64,000 nt of DNA from Actinomycetota bacterium (GTDB lineage Bacteria > Actinomycetota > Actinomycetes > Actinomycetales > Dermatophilaceae). This document shows, piece by piece, positions 49,971-57,710 of the stretch (the first letter of the stretch is position 1; every line of letters starts with the position of its first letter). The stretch is from assembly GCA_020161845.1 (NCBI GenBank), contig JAIUNK010000003.1, forward strand, positions 164,749-228,748. Direction: 5' to 3'. The notes under the pieces were generated by a model. The model was given only the letters and a program-made list of their open reading frames with translations. It did no database searches and had not been told where the DNA came from. The translations under genes were made by a program, and so were the position numbers.

Positions 49971-50893
49971 AGCCCGGCCGCCCGGTACAGTTCCGCGATC
50001 TCCTTGCCGTTCAGCGGCCGCGTCTTGCCGGGCTTGAGGTCCCCGATTCGCACCGGACCCACGTTGGTCCTGGTCAGCGTCTCGACGGGGTGTCCCACCG
50101 CCTCCAGCAGGCGCCGTACGACGTGCTTGCGGCCCTCGTGCAGGACCACCTCGACGATGGCCCGACCCGGCAGGGAGTCGATGAGGCGGAAGCCGTCCAC
50201 GGCCACCCTGCCGTCGGCGAGGTCCACCCCCGCGCGCAGGGTGCGTCCCACATCGCGCGCCACCGGTCCGGGCACGGTGGCGATGTAGGTCTTGGGCACG
50301 CCGTACGACGGGTGCTGCAACCGGTTGGCCAGTTCCCCGTCGTTGGTCAACAGGAGCAGGCCGTCGGTGTCGGTGTCCAGCCGACCCACGTGGAACAGCC
50401 GCTCGGTGCGCCCCTGGACAAGATCACCCACGCAGGGCCGACCGCGATCGTCGCTCATCGTCGACACCACGCCGAGCGGCTTGTTCAGGGCGAGGTAGAC
50501 GCGGCCCGGATCCAACACGATGCGTTCGCCGTCGACGCGGACGACCGATCCGACCGGATCAACCCGTACGCCGAGCTCGGTGACGATCTGACCATCGACC
50601 TCAACTCGACCGTTAGTAATGAGGTTTTCGCAGGCCCGGCGGCTCCCTACCCCCGCGTCGGCGAGGAGCTTCTGCAGGCGCACCCCGTCGGGATCGTGGA
50701 CGTCCACCTCAGGCGGAGCCACCGCCGGCCGCTGCGGCCGCGCCGGCGCCGGCGTGTTGCCCAGGCTCCGGGAGGCGCGGCCACCGCCGCCCGACGCCGA
50801 CCGCGGCCGGCCCGCGCCCCTCGAGCGTGGCGCCCCCTCGCCCGCTCTCGGCCGTCGGCCGCGCCCCGCGCCATCTCGACCTGCGCTGTTCAT
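49967..50893 (-). CDS. rRNA pseudouridine synthase, RluB/RsuA family
   Basis: A 308-residue enzyme that isomerises uridine in rRNA. After a basic Gly/Arg-rich N-terminal 60 residues come the S4 domain (RLQKLLADAGVGSRRACENLITNGRVEVDG) and the catalytic motif HVGRLDTDTDGLLLLTNDG with the aspartate. LHEGRKHVVRRLLEAVGHPV is the C-terminal RsuA signature. It overlaps scpB by 4 nt upstream and tyrA by 4 nt downstream. Target base (23S like RluB or 16S like RsuA) is not certain; RluB is favoured by context. Confidence 0.92.
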   Translation of the reverse strand: MNSAGRDGAGRGRRPRAGEGAPRSRGAGRPRSASGGGGRASRSLGNTPAPARPQRPAVAPPEVDVHDPDGVRLQKLLADAGVGSRRACENLITNGRVEVDGQIVTELGVRVDPVGSVVRVDGERIVLDPGRVYLALNKPLGVVSTMSDDRGRPCVGDLVQGRTERLFHVGRLDTDTDGLLLLTNDGELANRLQHPSYGVPKTYIATVPGPVARDVGRTLRAGVDLADGRVAVDGFRLIDSLPGRAIVEVVLHEGRKHVVRRLLEAVGHPVETLTRTNVGPVRIGDLKPGKTRPLNGKEIAELYRAAGL

Positions 50894-51573
50894 GCCCCAC
50901 CCTCCCGTGCGATCTCTTCGATCAGGTCTGCGTCCGGCAGATACGGCGCCAGCGGCGGCAACTCATCCAGCGAGCCGATCCCCAGCCGGTCCAGGAAATA
51001 GTCGGTGGTGCCATACAGCACGGCCCCGTGCTCCGGGTCGGTCCCCACCTCGTGGATCAGGCCGCGGGTCTGCAACGTGCGCACCACGCCGTCCACGTTG
51101 ACCCCGCGAACGGCACCGACCCGGGCTCGCGAGACCGGTTGGCGGTAGGCGATCACGGCGAGCGTCTCCAGCGCCGCCTGGGACAGCCGGGCCCGCTGAC
51201 CATCCAGCACGAACCGCTCCACCAGGGGCGCGTAATCGTGCCGCGAATAGAACCGCCACCCGCCGCCGACGAATCTCAGGGCGAAGCCGCGCCGGTCCCG
51301 GTCGTACTCCTCGGCCAGGTCCAACAGCAGCCGTCGGACCTGCCCGTCGGGCAGCTCGAGAACGCCGGCGAGGTCTTGCTCGCTGACCGGCTCCTCGACC
51401 ACCATCAGCACGGCCTCCAGGGCCGCCCGGGGACCGCCGGGGAGCTGCCACACGTCGACACTGGCCTCGTCCGACACCGGCTCGTCCGAAACCGGCTCGT
51501 CCGACACCGACTCCTCCGAAACCGGCTCGTCCGACACCGCCTCGTCGGAAACGGACTCGTTCGGATCAGTCAT
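50890..51573 (-). CDS. scpB: Segregation and condensation protein ScpB
   Basis: A 227-residue winged-helix subunit of the SMC-ScpAB complex for chromosome condensation. After a repetitive leader the fold is PGGPRAALEAVLMVVEEPVSEQDLAGVLEL, then LSQAALETLAVIAYRQPVSRARVGAVRGVNVDGVVRTLQTRGLI and YGTTDYFLDRLGI. The N-terminal residues 7-36 are six copies of a VSDE-type pentapeptide. The ATG at 51573 overlaps the scpA stop (51566) by 8 nt. Coupled with the pseudouridine synthase downstream. Confidence 0.94.
   Translation of the reverse strand: MTDPNESVSDEAVSDEPVSEESVSDEPVSDEPVSDEASVDVWQLPGGPRAALEAVLMVVEEPVSEQDLAGVLELPDGQVRRLLLDLAEEYDRDRRGFALRFVGGGWRFYSRHDYAPLVERFVLDGQRARLSQAALETLAVIAYRQPVSRARVGAVRGVNVDGVVRTLQTRGLIHEVGTDPEHGAVLYGTTDYFLDRLGIGSLDELPPLAPYLPDADLIEEIAREGGA
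51466..51555 (-). repeat. 15-bp tandem repeat in scpB encoding a VSDE pentapeptide
   Basis: Six 15-nt units encode SVSDE, AVSDE, PVSEE, SVSDE, PVSDE and PVSDE in a row. The acidic stretch is probably disordered and prone to copy-number change. Confidence 0.9.
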
Positions 51574-52468
51574 GCTCGCCCTCCCCCACTCCCGAGCGCT
51601 CGGGCTCCGCGGCATCGCCGGCCCCGGCCGACCCGGTGGCCTCCGACGGGACCCCGCCGTCGTCCGGCGCCTGATCCGAGTCGTCCGGCAGGTCGTACTC
51701 CGTCGCCAACCGGTCCTGCAGCGCCGCCTCCACCGCGGCGTCGTCGGTGGCGGTCCACCGAATGGTCAGCGGTCCCAGCGATTCACCCTGGACGACGTCG
51801 ACGGCGCCATCGCGGAACAGCTCCAGCACGACCAGAAAGCGGGCGACGATCACCAACGTCGAGTCCGCGTCCGCGACCAGCTCGCGGAAGGCGATGGTTC
51901 CGGCCGCCCGCAACGTCGCCGTCACCAGCACGGATTGTTCGCGCACGCTGACCTTCGCGGCATGCAGGTGCGCCAGGCCGACCGTCGGGGGCAGTTTGGG
52001 AATCATCGCCAGGGCGGCCAGCCGGGCGAACCGGTCCGGGTCGATCCCGAGGTGCAGTTCCGGCAGGAGCCCGGCAAAGCGTTCGTCGAGCCCGGCGAGC
52101 CGGGGCACCACCCGCCCCACGGTCTCCATGCGCCCGGCGAAGACCGCCGCGACCTCCTTGAAGGCCCGGTATTGCAGCAACCGGGCGAACAGCAGGTCGC
52201 GGGCCTCGATCAGCTCCAGGTCTTCGTCCTCGCCATCCAGTCGCGGCAGGAGTCGCGCGGCCTTGAGATCGAGCAGCGTGGCGGCGACCAGCAGAAACTC
52301 GGTGGTCTCGGAGAGATCCCAGTCGCCGCCCTCGCCCTGCTGGGCCCGCAGGTGGGCGATGAACTCGTCGGTGACCGCGGCGAGGGCGATCTCGGTGACG
52401 TCCAGGCGGTGTTTCCCGATCAATCCCAGGAGCAGGTCGAAGGGTCCGTCGAATTGCTCCAGGTGCAC
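51566..52468 (-). CDS. scpA: Segregation and condensation protein ScpA
   Basis: A 300-residue kleisin subunit that bridges SMC heads. It begins HLEQFDGPFDLLLGLIGKHRLDVTEIALAAVTDEFIAHL, the ScpA N-terminal signature; the C-terminal kleisin part contains VSVREQSVLVTATLRAAGTIAFRELVADADSTLVIVARFLVVLELFRDGAVDV. Normal ScpA proteins start with about 10-20 residues before the HLEQF motif. The GTG at 52468 has only a weak ribosome site, and a CTG at 52549 overlapping the parA stop (CTGA) would add 27 residues in frame; the start is uncertain. Confidence 0.92.
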   Translation of the reverse strand: MHLEQFDGPFDLLLGLIGKHRLDVTEIALAAVTDEFIAHLRAQQGEGGDWDLSETTEFLLVAATLLDLKAARLLPRLDGEDEDLELIEARDLLFARLLQYRAFKEVAAVFAGRMETVGRVVPRLAGLDERFAGLLPELHLGIDPDRFARLAALAMIPKLPPTVGLAHLHAAKVSVREQSVLVTATLRAAGTIAFRELVADADSTLVIVARFLVVLELFRDGAVDVVQGESLGPLTIRWTATDDAAVEAALQDRLATEYDLPDDSDQAPDDGGVPSEATGSAGAGDAAEPERSGVGEGEHD

Positions 52469-52545
52469 CTCGAACGGGGAACTCGACCCCCGGCGGGTCA
52501 GGACGCCCCCTGGGGTGAGGCGCTCCTGCGGCGGGTCGGCCGCGG

Positions 52546-53466
52546 TCAGGCGGCACCCCCGCGCGAGATCAGCTCGCGGGCTAGCTGCCGGTAGGACTCC
52601 GCGGCGGCGGTGCCCGGGGCGTACGCCGTGATCGGTTCGGCGGCGAGCGTCGCGTCGGGGAACTTCACCGTCCGGCTGATGACCGTGTGGAAGACGCGCT
52701 CCTGGAAGTGGTCGACCACGCTGCGGACCACCTCGCGGCTGTGCAGCGTGCGGCCGTCGTACATGGTGGCGAGAATGCCATCGAGCTGAAGTCGAGGGTT
52801 AAGGCGATCGCAGACCTTGTCGATGGTCTCGACCAGCAGCGCCACACCCCGCATCGCGAAGAACTCGCATTCCAGGGGGATGACGACCCCGTGGGCGGCG
52901 GTCAGCGCGTTGACCGTCAGCAGGCCGAGCGACGGCTGGCAGTCGATGAGGATCACGTCGTACTCATCCAGCACCGGACGCAACGTGCGCGCCAGCACCA
53001 TCTCGCGCGCCACCTCCCCGACCAGCTGCACCTCGGCAGCCGCCAGGTCGATGTTGGCCGGGACGACGTCCAGGCCCGGCACCCGGGTGTGCACCAGCAC
53101 GTCGTGAATGTCGTGACCACGCTCGACGAGCAGGTTGTAGACCGTGATGTCGAGGTCGTGGGTGCGGATTCCCAGCCCCACCGAAAGGGCGCCTTGCGGA
53201 TCGAAGTCGACGAGCAGCACCTTGCGGCCGAGCTCGGCCAGCGCCGCACCCAGGTTGATCGTCGTGGTGGTCTTGCCGACCCCACCCTTCTGATTGCACA
53301 TCGCGATCACCCGGGCCGGGCCGTGCCCGTGCAACGGCGCCGGCTGGGGGAAGGTCGGCATCGGCCGCCCGGTGGGGCCGAGGGCGATCGACTCGGATCC
53401 GGGAAGGTGCTCGGGGAGCAGGGCGTCGCCGGCGTCCGTGTCGAGGTCGACTGCCTCGGAGCTCAT
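52546..53466 (-). CDS. parA: ParA/Soj-family chromosome partitioning ATPase
   Basis: A 306-residue ParA-type ATPase with deviant Walker A KGGVGKTTTTINL near residue 60, LLVDFDPQGALSVGLGI, IDCQPSLGLLTVNAL and ATMYDGRTLHSREVV. No parB follows; scpA is directly downstream. This xerD-parA-scpA arrangement is conserved in actinobacteria, and the protein may work with condensin instead of a classical ParB/parS. The N-terminal ~45 residues are variable. Confidence 0.93.
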   Translation of the reverse strand: MSSEAVDLDTDAGDALLPEHLPGSESIALGPTGRPMPTFPQPAPLHGHGPARVIAMCNQKGGVGKTTTTINLGAALAELGRKVLLVDFDPQGALSVGLGIRTHDLDITVYNLLVERGHDIHDVLVHTRVPGLDVVPANIDLAAAEVQLVGEVAREMVLARTLRPVLDEYDVILIDCQPSLGLLTVNALTAAHGVVIPLECEFFAMRGVALLVETIDKVCDRLNPRLQLDGILATMYDGRTLHSREVVRSVVDHFQERVFHTVISRTVKFPDATLAAEPITAYAPGTAAAESYRQLARELISRGGAA

Positions 53467-53553
53467 GATCGGCCCTTCGGTCGTGGGGGACGGTCGACAT
53501 CGCGCCGATCGTCACCCGCGAGGATATCAACCCGGGCGGCCGACGAATTCTGC

Positions 53554-54495
53554 TCAGCGGGCGCGCGGGTGGGTCTGGGCGTAGACCTCGCGCAGATGTT
53601 GGACCGTGACGAGGGTATAGATCTGGGTGGTGGCGACCGAGGCATGGCCCAGGAGCTCCTGGACGATGCGCACGTCGGCTCCGCCCTCCAGCATGTGCGT
53701 GGCGAACGAGTGCCGCAGGGTGTGCGGGCTCACCGAGTTCTTCAGGCCGGCCCGCTCGGCCGCGCTCTGCAGCAGCGCCCAGGCGCTCTGCCGGGACAGG
53801 CGCCCGCCGCGCTGGTTGAGGAAGACCGCTGCTCCCCCGCCGCCGCCACCTTCCCGGGTCAGCTGGGGACGGCCCCGCACCAGGTAGCCCGCCAGGGCCT
53901 CGCGGGCGTACTGCCCCAGCGGCAGCACCCGCTCCTTGCCGCCCTTGCCCCGCAGCCGCACCGATCCCGAGTTGACGTCGACGTCGTCGACATCCAGGCC
54001 GACGGCCTCGCTGATCCGGGCTCCCGAACCGTAGAGCAGTTCCAGCAGCGCCCGATCGCGGAGCGAGACGGGCGTGTCGCCCACGCTGGCGGCCGCGAGC
54101 AGCCGCTCCACCTCTTCGGTGCTGATCGCCTTCGGCAGCCGCTGCACAGGACGCGGCGGGGCGACGTCGGCGCCGGGATTGCCCGGCGTGCACCCCTCGG
54201 CATGCAGGAACCGGTGCAGCCCCCGCACCGCCACCAGCGAGCGCGCGGCCGAGGCCGCCGACAGTGGCACGCGACCCTCCCCGCCGTCGCGAAGTTCCAT
54301 CAGGAACGCCGTCACGTCATCTTGCGTGACCTCGCGCATGTCCGCGACCCCCCGGCGGGCCAGGAACTCCTTGTAGCGACGAAGATCGCGACCATAGGAC
54401 AGCATGGTGTTGCGCGCGACACCCTTCTCGACGCGCAGATGATCCAGCCACATCCGCATTCCGACGTCGAGTGCCAGCGGCTCGTCTGCTGTCAC
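53554..54495 (-). CDS. xerD: Site-specific tyrosine recombinase XerD
   Basis: A 313-residue tyrosine recombinase for chromosome dimer resolution. Catalytic residues appear in [13 protein letters not shown] (Arg), [12 protein letters not shown] (Lys), [12 protein letters not shown] (His-x-x-Arg) and [14 protein letters not shown] (His and the nucleophile Tyr). The GTG at 54495 follows AAGGGGG and is preferred over an upstream in-frame opening. It heads the parA-scpAB operon. XerD over XerC by synteny only. Confidence 0.92.
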   Translation of the reverse strand: MTADEPLALDVGMRMWLDHLRVEKGVARNTMLSYGRDLRRYKEFLARRGVADMREVTQDDVTAFLMELRDGGEGRVPLSAASAARSLVAVRGLHRFLHAEGCTPGNPGADVAPPRPVQRLPKAISTEEVERLLAAASVGDTPVSLRDRALLELLYGSGARISEAVGLDVDDVDVNSGSVRLRGKGGKERVLPLGQYAREALAGYLVRGRPQLTREGGGGGGAAVFLNQRGGRLSRQSAWALLQSAAERAGLKNSVSPHTLRHSFATHMLEGGADVRIVQELLGHASVATTQIYTLVTVQHLREVYAQTHPRAR

Positions 54496-54711
54496 CGTGG
54501 TTCCCCCTTGATTGGCCAGCCCCCCGGCTAGTCGGTCGATCGTCCTACTCATCGAGAAATATGTCATGTCCGTTCCGGCGGTCGGCACCGGGAGTCCGCC
54601 GACGCGGCCGGCCAGGGTCCGAGCGGGCCGCGACAGGCCGACCGGACGGCATCGTGGCGGGATGTCGGGACATCGGGGAAAGCCCCGGTGGGCAAGGCAA
54701 TTGGCGCGGCA

Positions 54712-54734
54712 GTGGGCCCGTTTATCTGGCCCAC
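54712..54734. repeat. 7-bp inverted repeat upstream of the membrane-protein gene
   Basis: GTGGGCC and GGCCCAC are separated by 9 nt, containing an AT-rich TTTATCT. Confidence 0.4.
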
Positions 54735-54767
54735 CTCACAGAACGAACGATCCGTCGGCGGCGTCTT

Positions 54768-54783
54768 TGTGATCTCAATCACA
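54768..54783. promoter_or_regulatory. CRP/GlxR-like palindrome
   Basis: TGTGATCTCAATCACA has the perfect TGTGA-N6-TCACA half-sites recognised by cAMP receptor proteins, including actinobacterial GlxR/Crp. It lies about 80 nt before the GTG at 54865. Confidence 0.5.
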
Positions 54784-54864
54784 CTGGTTGAGTGTGCCGA
54801 CCGGCCACCCCGGGTAACGTCGTCGCGGGGCATGCCACCCCGTCAACCACCGTGGAGGTCCCCC

Positions 54865-55485
54865 GTGCCCTGGTACGCCGTAACGCCCGCCTGGCGGGCC
54901 CGTCAGGTCGCTGCGGATCTGTTCGTCCTGGGGTGGGTCGTGCTCTGGCTGCTGGCCGCGCGCTGGGTTCATGCCACCGTGCTGCAGCTGACCCGCCCGG
55001 CGTACGGTCTGCGCTATGCCTCCCATCGCGTCGACGACGGGCTGGACCAGACCAAGGCGCGCCTGGACGACGTACCGCTGGTCGGCGACCGCCTCCGCAT
55101 CGCCCTCGACCCGCTCTCGGGCGCCACCACGGATGTCGACCGCGCGGCCGCGGATTTCATCACCGGGGTCGAGCGGCTCGCCCTGGTGGGCGCCACCCTG
55201 ACGGCGCTCCTGCCGATCCTGGTCGTCCTGGTGCCCTGGCTGTGGGCTCGGAGCCGGTTCGCGCGCCGGGCCGCCGCGGCGCGCCACCTGGCAGGCTCGG
55301 CGGCCGACCTGGACCTGTTCGCGTTGCGGGCCCTCGCTCGCTGCCCCCTGCCCGCCCTGGCCCGGATCGACCCCGACCCGGCGGCGGCCTGGCGCCGCGG
55401 GGATGCGCGGGTGATCCGGCGCCTCGCCGCGCTGGAACTCGCCTCGGTCGGGCTGTCAGCCGACCGGTACGACCCGCGGCCGTAG
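54865..55485 (+). CDS. Membrane protein of unknown function, two membrane helices
   Basis: A 206-residue protein I do not recognise. A GGAGG ribosome site (54854-54858) selects the GTG at 54865. One membrane helix is at about 15-37 (LFVLGWVVLWLLAARWVHATVL), a second at about 101-124 (LALVGATLTALLPILVVLVPWLW). Between them is a hydrophilic loop (VDDGLDQTKARLDDVPLVGDRLRIALDPLSG), and the C-terminal ~80 residues are Ala/Arg-rich. The last 30 nt overlap the end of hisS tail to tail. Confidence 0.75.
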   Translation: MPWYAVTPAWRARQVAADLFVLGWVVLWLLAARWVHATVLQLTRPAYGLRYASHRVDDGLDQTKARLDDVPLVGDRLRIALDPLSGATTDVDRAAADFITGVERLALVGATLTALLPILVVLVPWLWARSRFARRAAAARHLAGSAADLDLFALRALARCPLPALARIDPDPAAAWRRGDARVIRRLAALELASVGLSADRYDPRP

Positions 55486-56817
55486 GTCGAGCGCGGGCGG
55501 GGTCCAGCTCTCGGGGTCCGCGGCGACCTGATCGCCGGTGCGGATGTCCTTGACCGCGTGCGGGTGCCGCACCCCCTCGCCGTCGGTCCACTCCGGGAAC
55601 CACACGTAGGGGATCCCGCGCCGATCCGCGAACCGGATCTGCTTGCCGAACTTGGCCGCCGCCGGCGCCACCTCGCAGGGCACCCCGCGCGAGCGCAGCG
55701 CCGCGGCCACCCGCATGGCGCCCGGGCGGTCTGCCTCCGCCGCGAGGGAGACGAGCACCGCCGAGGGGGTACGTCGGGTCGCGACGAGACTCGGCATCAG
55801 CTTGGCCACCAGGCGCGAGACCCCGATCGAGATGCCCACCCCCGGGTACGTCGTGCGCCCGTCGCTGGCCAGGGCGTCGTAGCGACCGCCCGAACAGATC
55901 GAGCCGTAGGACTCCTGCCCGACCAACTGCGTCTCGTAGACCGTCCCGGTGTAGTAATCCAGCCCCCGGGCTACCTTGAGGTCCGCCACGAGCAGGCCGG
56001 GAGCATGCTCGGCGGCGGCCTCGACGACGGCCGTCAGTTCGGCGAGACCCGCATCCAGGGTGGGGTGGGACACCCCCAGGGCCCGGACCCGGTCGGCGAA
56101 CGAGCCGTCGGGGGCCGAGATCTCCGCGAGCGCCAGGGCGGACCGCGCCTGCTCGGGGGTGCGGCCGGCCGCCAGCAGCATCTCGGTGCATGCGTCGGGA
56201 CCGACCTTGTCGAGCTTGTCGACGATGCGCAGGACCGTCACGATGTCCGCCGCGGGAATGCCGGCCCCCAGGTAGAAGCCCTCGGGGATCTTCCGGTTGT
56301 TGACCTGGATCCGGAACGGACCCATCGGGATCCGGGCGAACGCGTCCGCGATCACCAGCGGCAGCTCCACCTCGTAATGGAACGGCAGGTCCCCGGCGTC
56401 GATGATGTCGATGTCGGCCTGGATGAACTCGCGGAACCGGCCGTCCTGCGGTCGCTCCCCGCGCCAGACCTTCTGGATCTGGTAGCGGCGGAACGGGAAC
56501 TGCAGCTTCCCGGCGTTCTCCAGCACATAACGGGCGAATGGCACGGTCAGATCGAAGTGCAGCCCGAGGTCGTCGTCCGCCTCATCGCGCTGGCTCGCCC
56601 GGGCGGCCAGCCGAGTGACGCCGTAGATCTCCTTGTCCGCGTCGCCGCCCTTGCCGAGCAGCCGCTGCACCGGTTCCACGGCGCGGGTCTCGATGCCGGC
56701 GAAGCCGTGCAGTTCGAAGGTGTCCCGAACGACGTCGAGCACGAGTTGCTCGACGATCCGCTGCTCCGGCAGCCATTCCGGGAATCCGGACAGGGGGGTG
56801 ATCTTCTGCTGGCTCAT
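55456..56817 (-). CDS. hisS: Histidine--tRNA ligase
   Basis: A 453-residue class II synthetase that charges tRNA-His. Class II motifs are visible as LTVPFARYV (motif 1 region), YQIQKVWRGERPQDGRFREFIQADIDII (motif 2) and GISIGVSRLVAKL (motif 3). VARGLDYYTGTVYET is the histidine-binding segment. The C-terminal anticodon domain runs from about 335. The MBL-hydrolase gene lies 15 nt upstream, so they are probably co-transcribed. Confidence 0.96.
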   Translation of the reverse strand: MSQQKITPLSGFPEWLPEQRIVEQLVLDVVRDTFELHGFAGIETRAVEPVQRLLGKGGDADKEIYGVTRLAARASQRDEADDDLGLHFDLTVPFARYVLENAGKLQFPFRRYQIQKVWRGERPQDGRFREFIQADIDIIDAGDLPFHYEVELPLVIADAFARIPMGPFRIQVNNRKIPEGFYLGAGIPAADIVTVLRIVDKLDKVGPDACTEMLLAAGRTPEQARSALALAEISAPDGSFADRVRALGVSHPTLDAGLAELTAVVEAAAEHAPGLLVADLKVARGLDYYTGTVYETQLVGQESYGSICSGGRYDALASDGRTTYPGVGISIGVSRLVAKLMPSLVATRRTPSAVLVSLAAEADRPGAMRVAAALRSRGVPCEVAPAAAKFGKQIRFADRRGIPYVWFPEWTDGEGVRHPHAVKDIRTGDQVAADPESWTPPALDLRPRVVPVG

Positions 56818-56832
56818 GTGCTCGGGTCCCGT

Positions 56833-57531
56833 TCAGAGGTGCTGCAGGAAGGGGTTGGCCGCCCGTTCCCGGCCGATCGTCGTGGCCGGCCCGTGGCCCG
56901 GCAGGACGAGTGTCTCGTCGCGCTGGGTGAGGACCGTATCGCGCAGGCTGGTCGTCATGTCCGCGTCCGAGCCGCCCGGCAGATCGGTCCGGCCGATGCC
57001 GCCGGCGAAGAGCACATCCCCGGCGATCAGGGTGGCCTCCAGGCCGGAGTCGGCCCCGATCGCGTCCGGCACGCCGTCGAGCCGGAACATGGCCGAACCC
57101 TCGGTGTGACCGGGCGCGTGGATCGCGTGCACGGTCAAGCCCGCCAGGAACAGGTCGACACCGGAGCCGAACTCGACCACATCGTCGGGATCGCGCCAGG
57201 TGGCAGGCTTGCCGAACTGCTGGCCGAGCATGAACAACAGCTCCGGATCCACGCGGGCGAGCGCGTCGCTGAGCCGGTAGCGGTCGGCCCCGTGAATGTG
57301 CGCCGCCACCCCGTGCGCGCCGCAGACGGGCGTCACGGAGTAGGTGTGGTCGATGTGCCCATGAGTCAGGAGCACGGCGGCGGGCCGGAGCCGGAACTGC
57401 GTCACGAGTTCGGTCACCCGCTCGGCCACCCCGATGCCAGGGTCGATGATGAGACACTCCTCGCCCTGCGCCGCAGCGACGAGAAAACAGTTGGTGCCGA
57501 ACGACGCGGCGGGGAATCCGATGACCAGCAC
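56833..57531 (-). CDS. MBL-fold hydrolase, glyoxalase II-like
   Basis: A 232-residue metallo-beta-lactamase-fold protein. The metal motif is LLTHGHIDHTYSV (HxHxDH), followed by APGHTEGSAMF (His), IAGDVLFAGGIGRTDL (Asp) and VLPGHGPATT (His). This is the glyoxalase II-like group; in Mycobacterium its homologue also sits beside hisS. The substrate is not known; in mycothiol-using bacteria it may be a thioester. The GTG at 57531 is preceded by TAGGCT at 6 nt (minus strand). Confidence 0.88.
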   Translation of the reverse strand: MLVIGFPAASFGTNCFLVAAAQGEECLIIDPGIGVAERVTELVTQFRLRPAAVLLTHGHIDHTYSVTPVCGAHGVAAHIHGADRYRLSDALARVDPELLFMLGQQFGKPATWRDPDDVVEFGSGVDLFLAGLTVHAIHAPGHTEGSAMFRLDGVPDAIGADSGLEATLIAGDVLFAGGIGRTDLPGGSDADMTTSLRDTVLTQRDETLVLPGHGPATTIGRERAANPFLQHL

Positions 57532-57543
57532 CCGGACAGCCTA
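57532..57543 (-). promoter_or_regulatory. Leaderless promoter of the MBL hydrolase-hisS unit
   Basis: TAGGCT on the minus strand (57543-57538) is 6 nt before the GTG at 57531. Confidence 0.45.
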
Positions 57544-57710
57544 GTGGGGGTGCCCTGGCACGGCGTGCAGCCGAGCCTGGCGACGAACTGAACCGCCTGG
57601 TGGCAACCCTCTCCCGGGGACGCGGGTGCATTGGTTAAGGTGCAGGCACGCCACTTTGAGCTGGGCCCCACCGCATTCGGGACCCGGTGTCCACCAGGAA
57701 GGCCCCGCCC

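Larger units (their letters stand above)
54496..54864. other. 369-bp region between xerD and a divergent membrane-protein gene
   Basis: No gene seen. It contains a 7-bp inverted repeat (GTGGGCC/GGCCCAC, 54712-54734) and a CRP/GlxR-like palindrome at 54768-54783. Confidence 0.55.
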
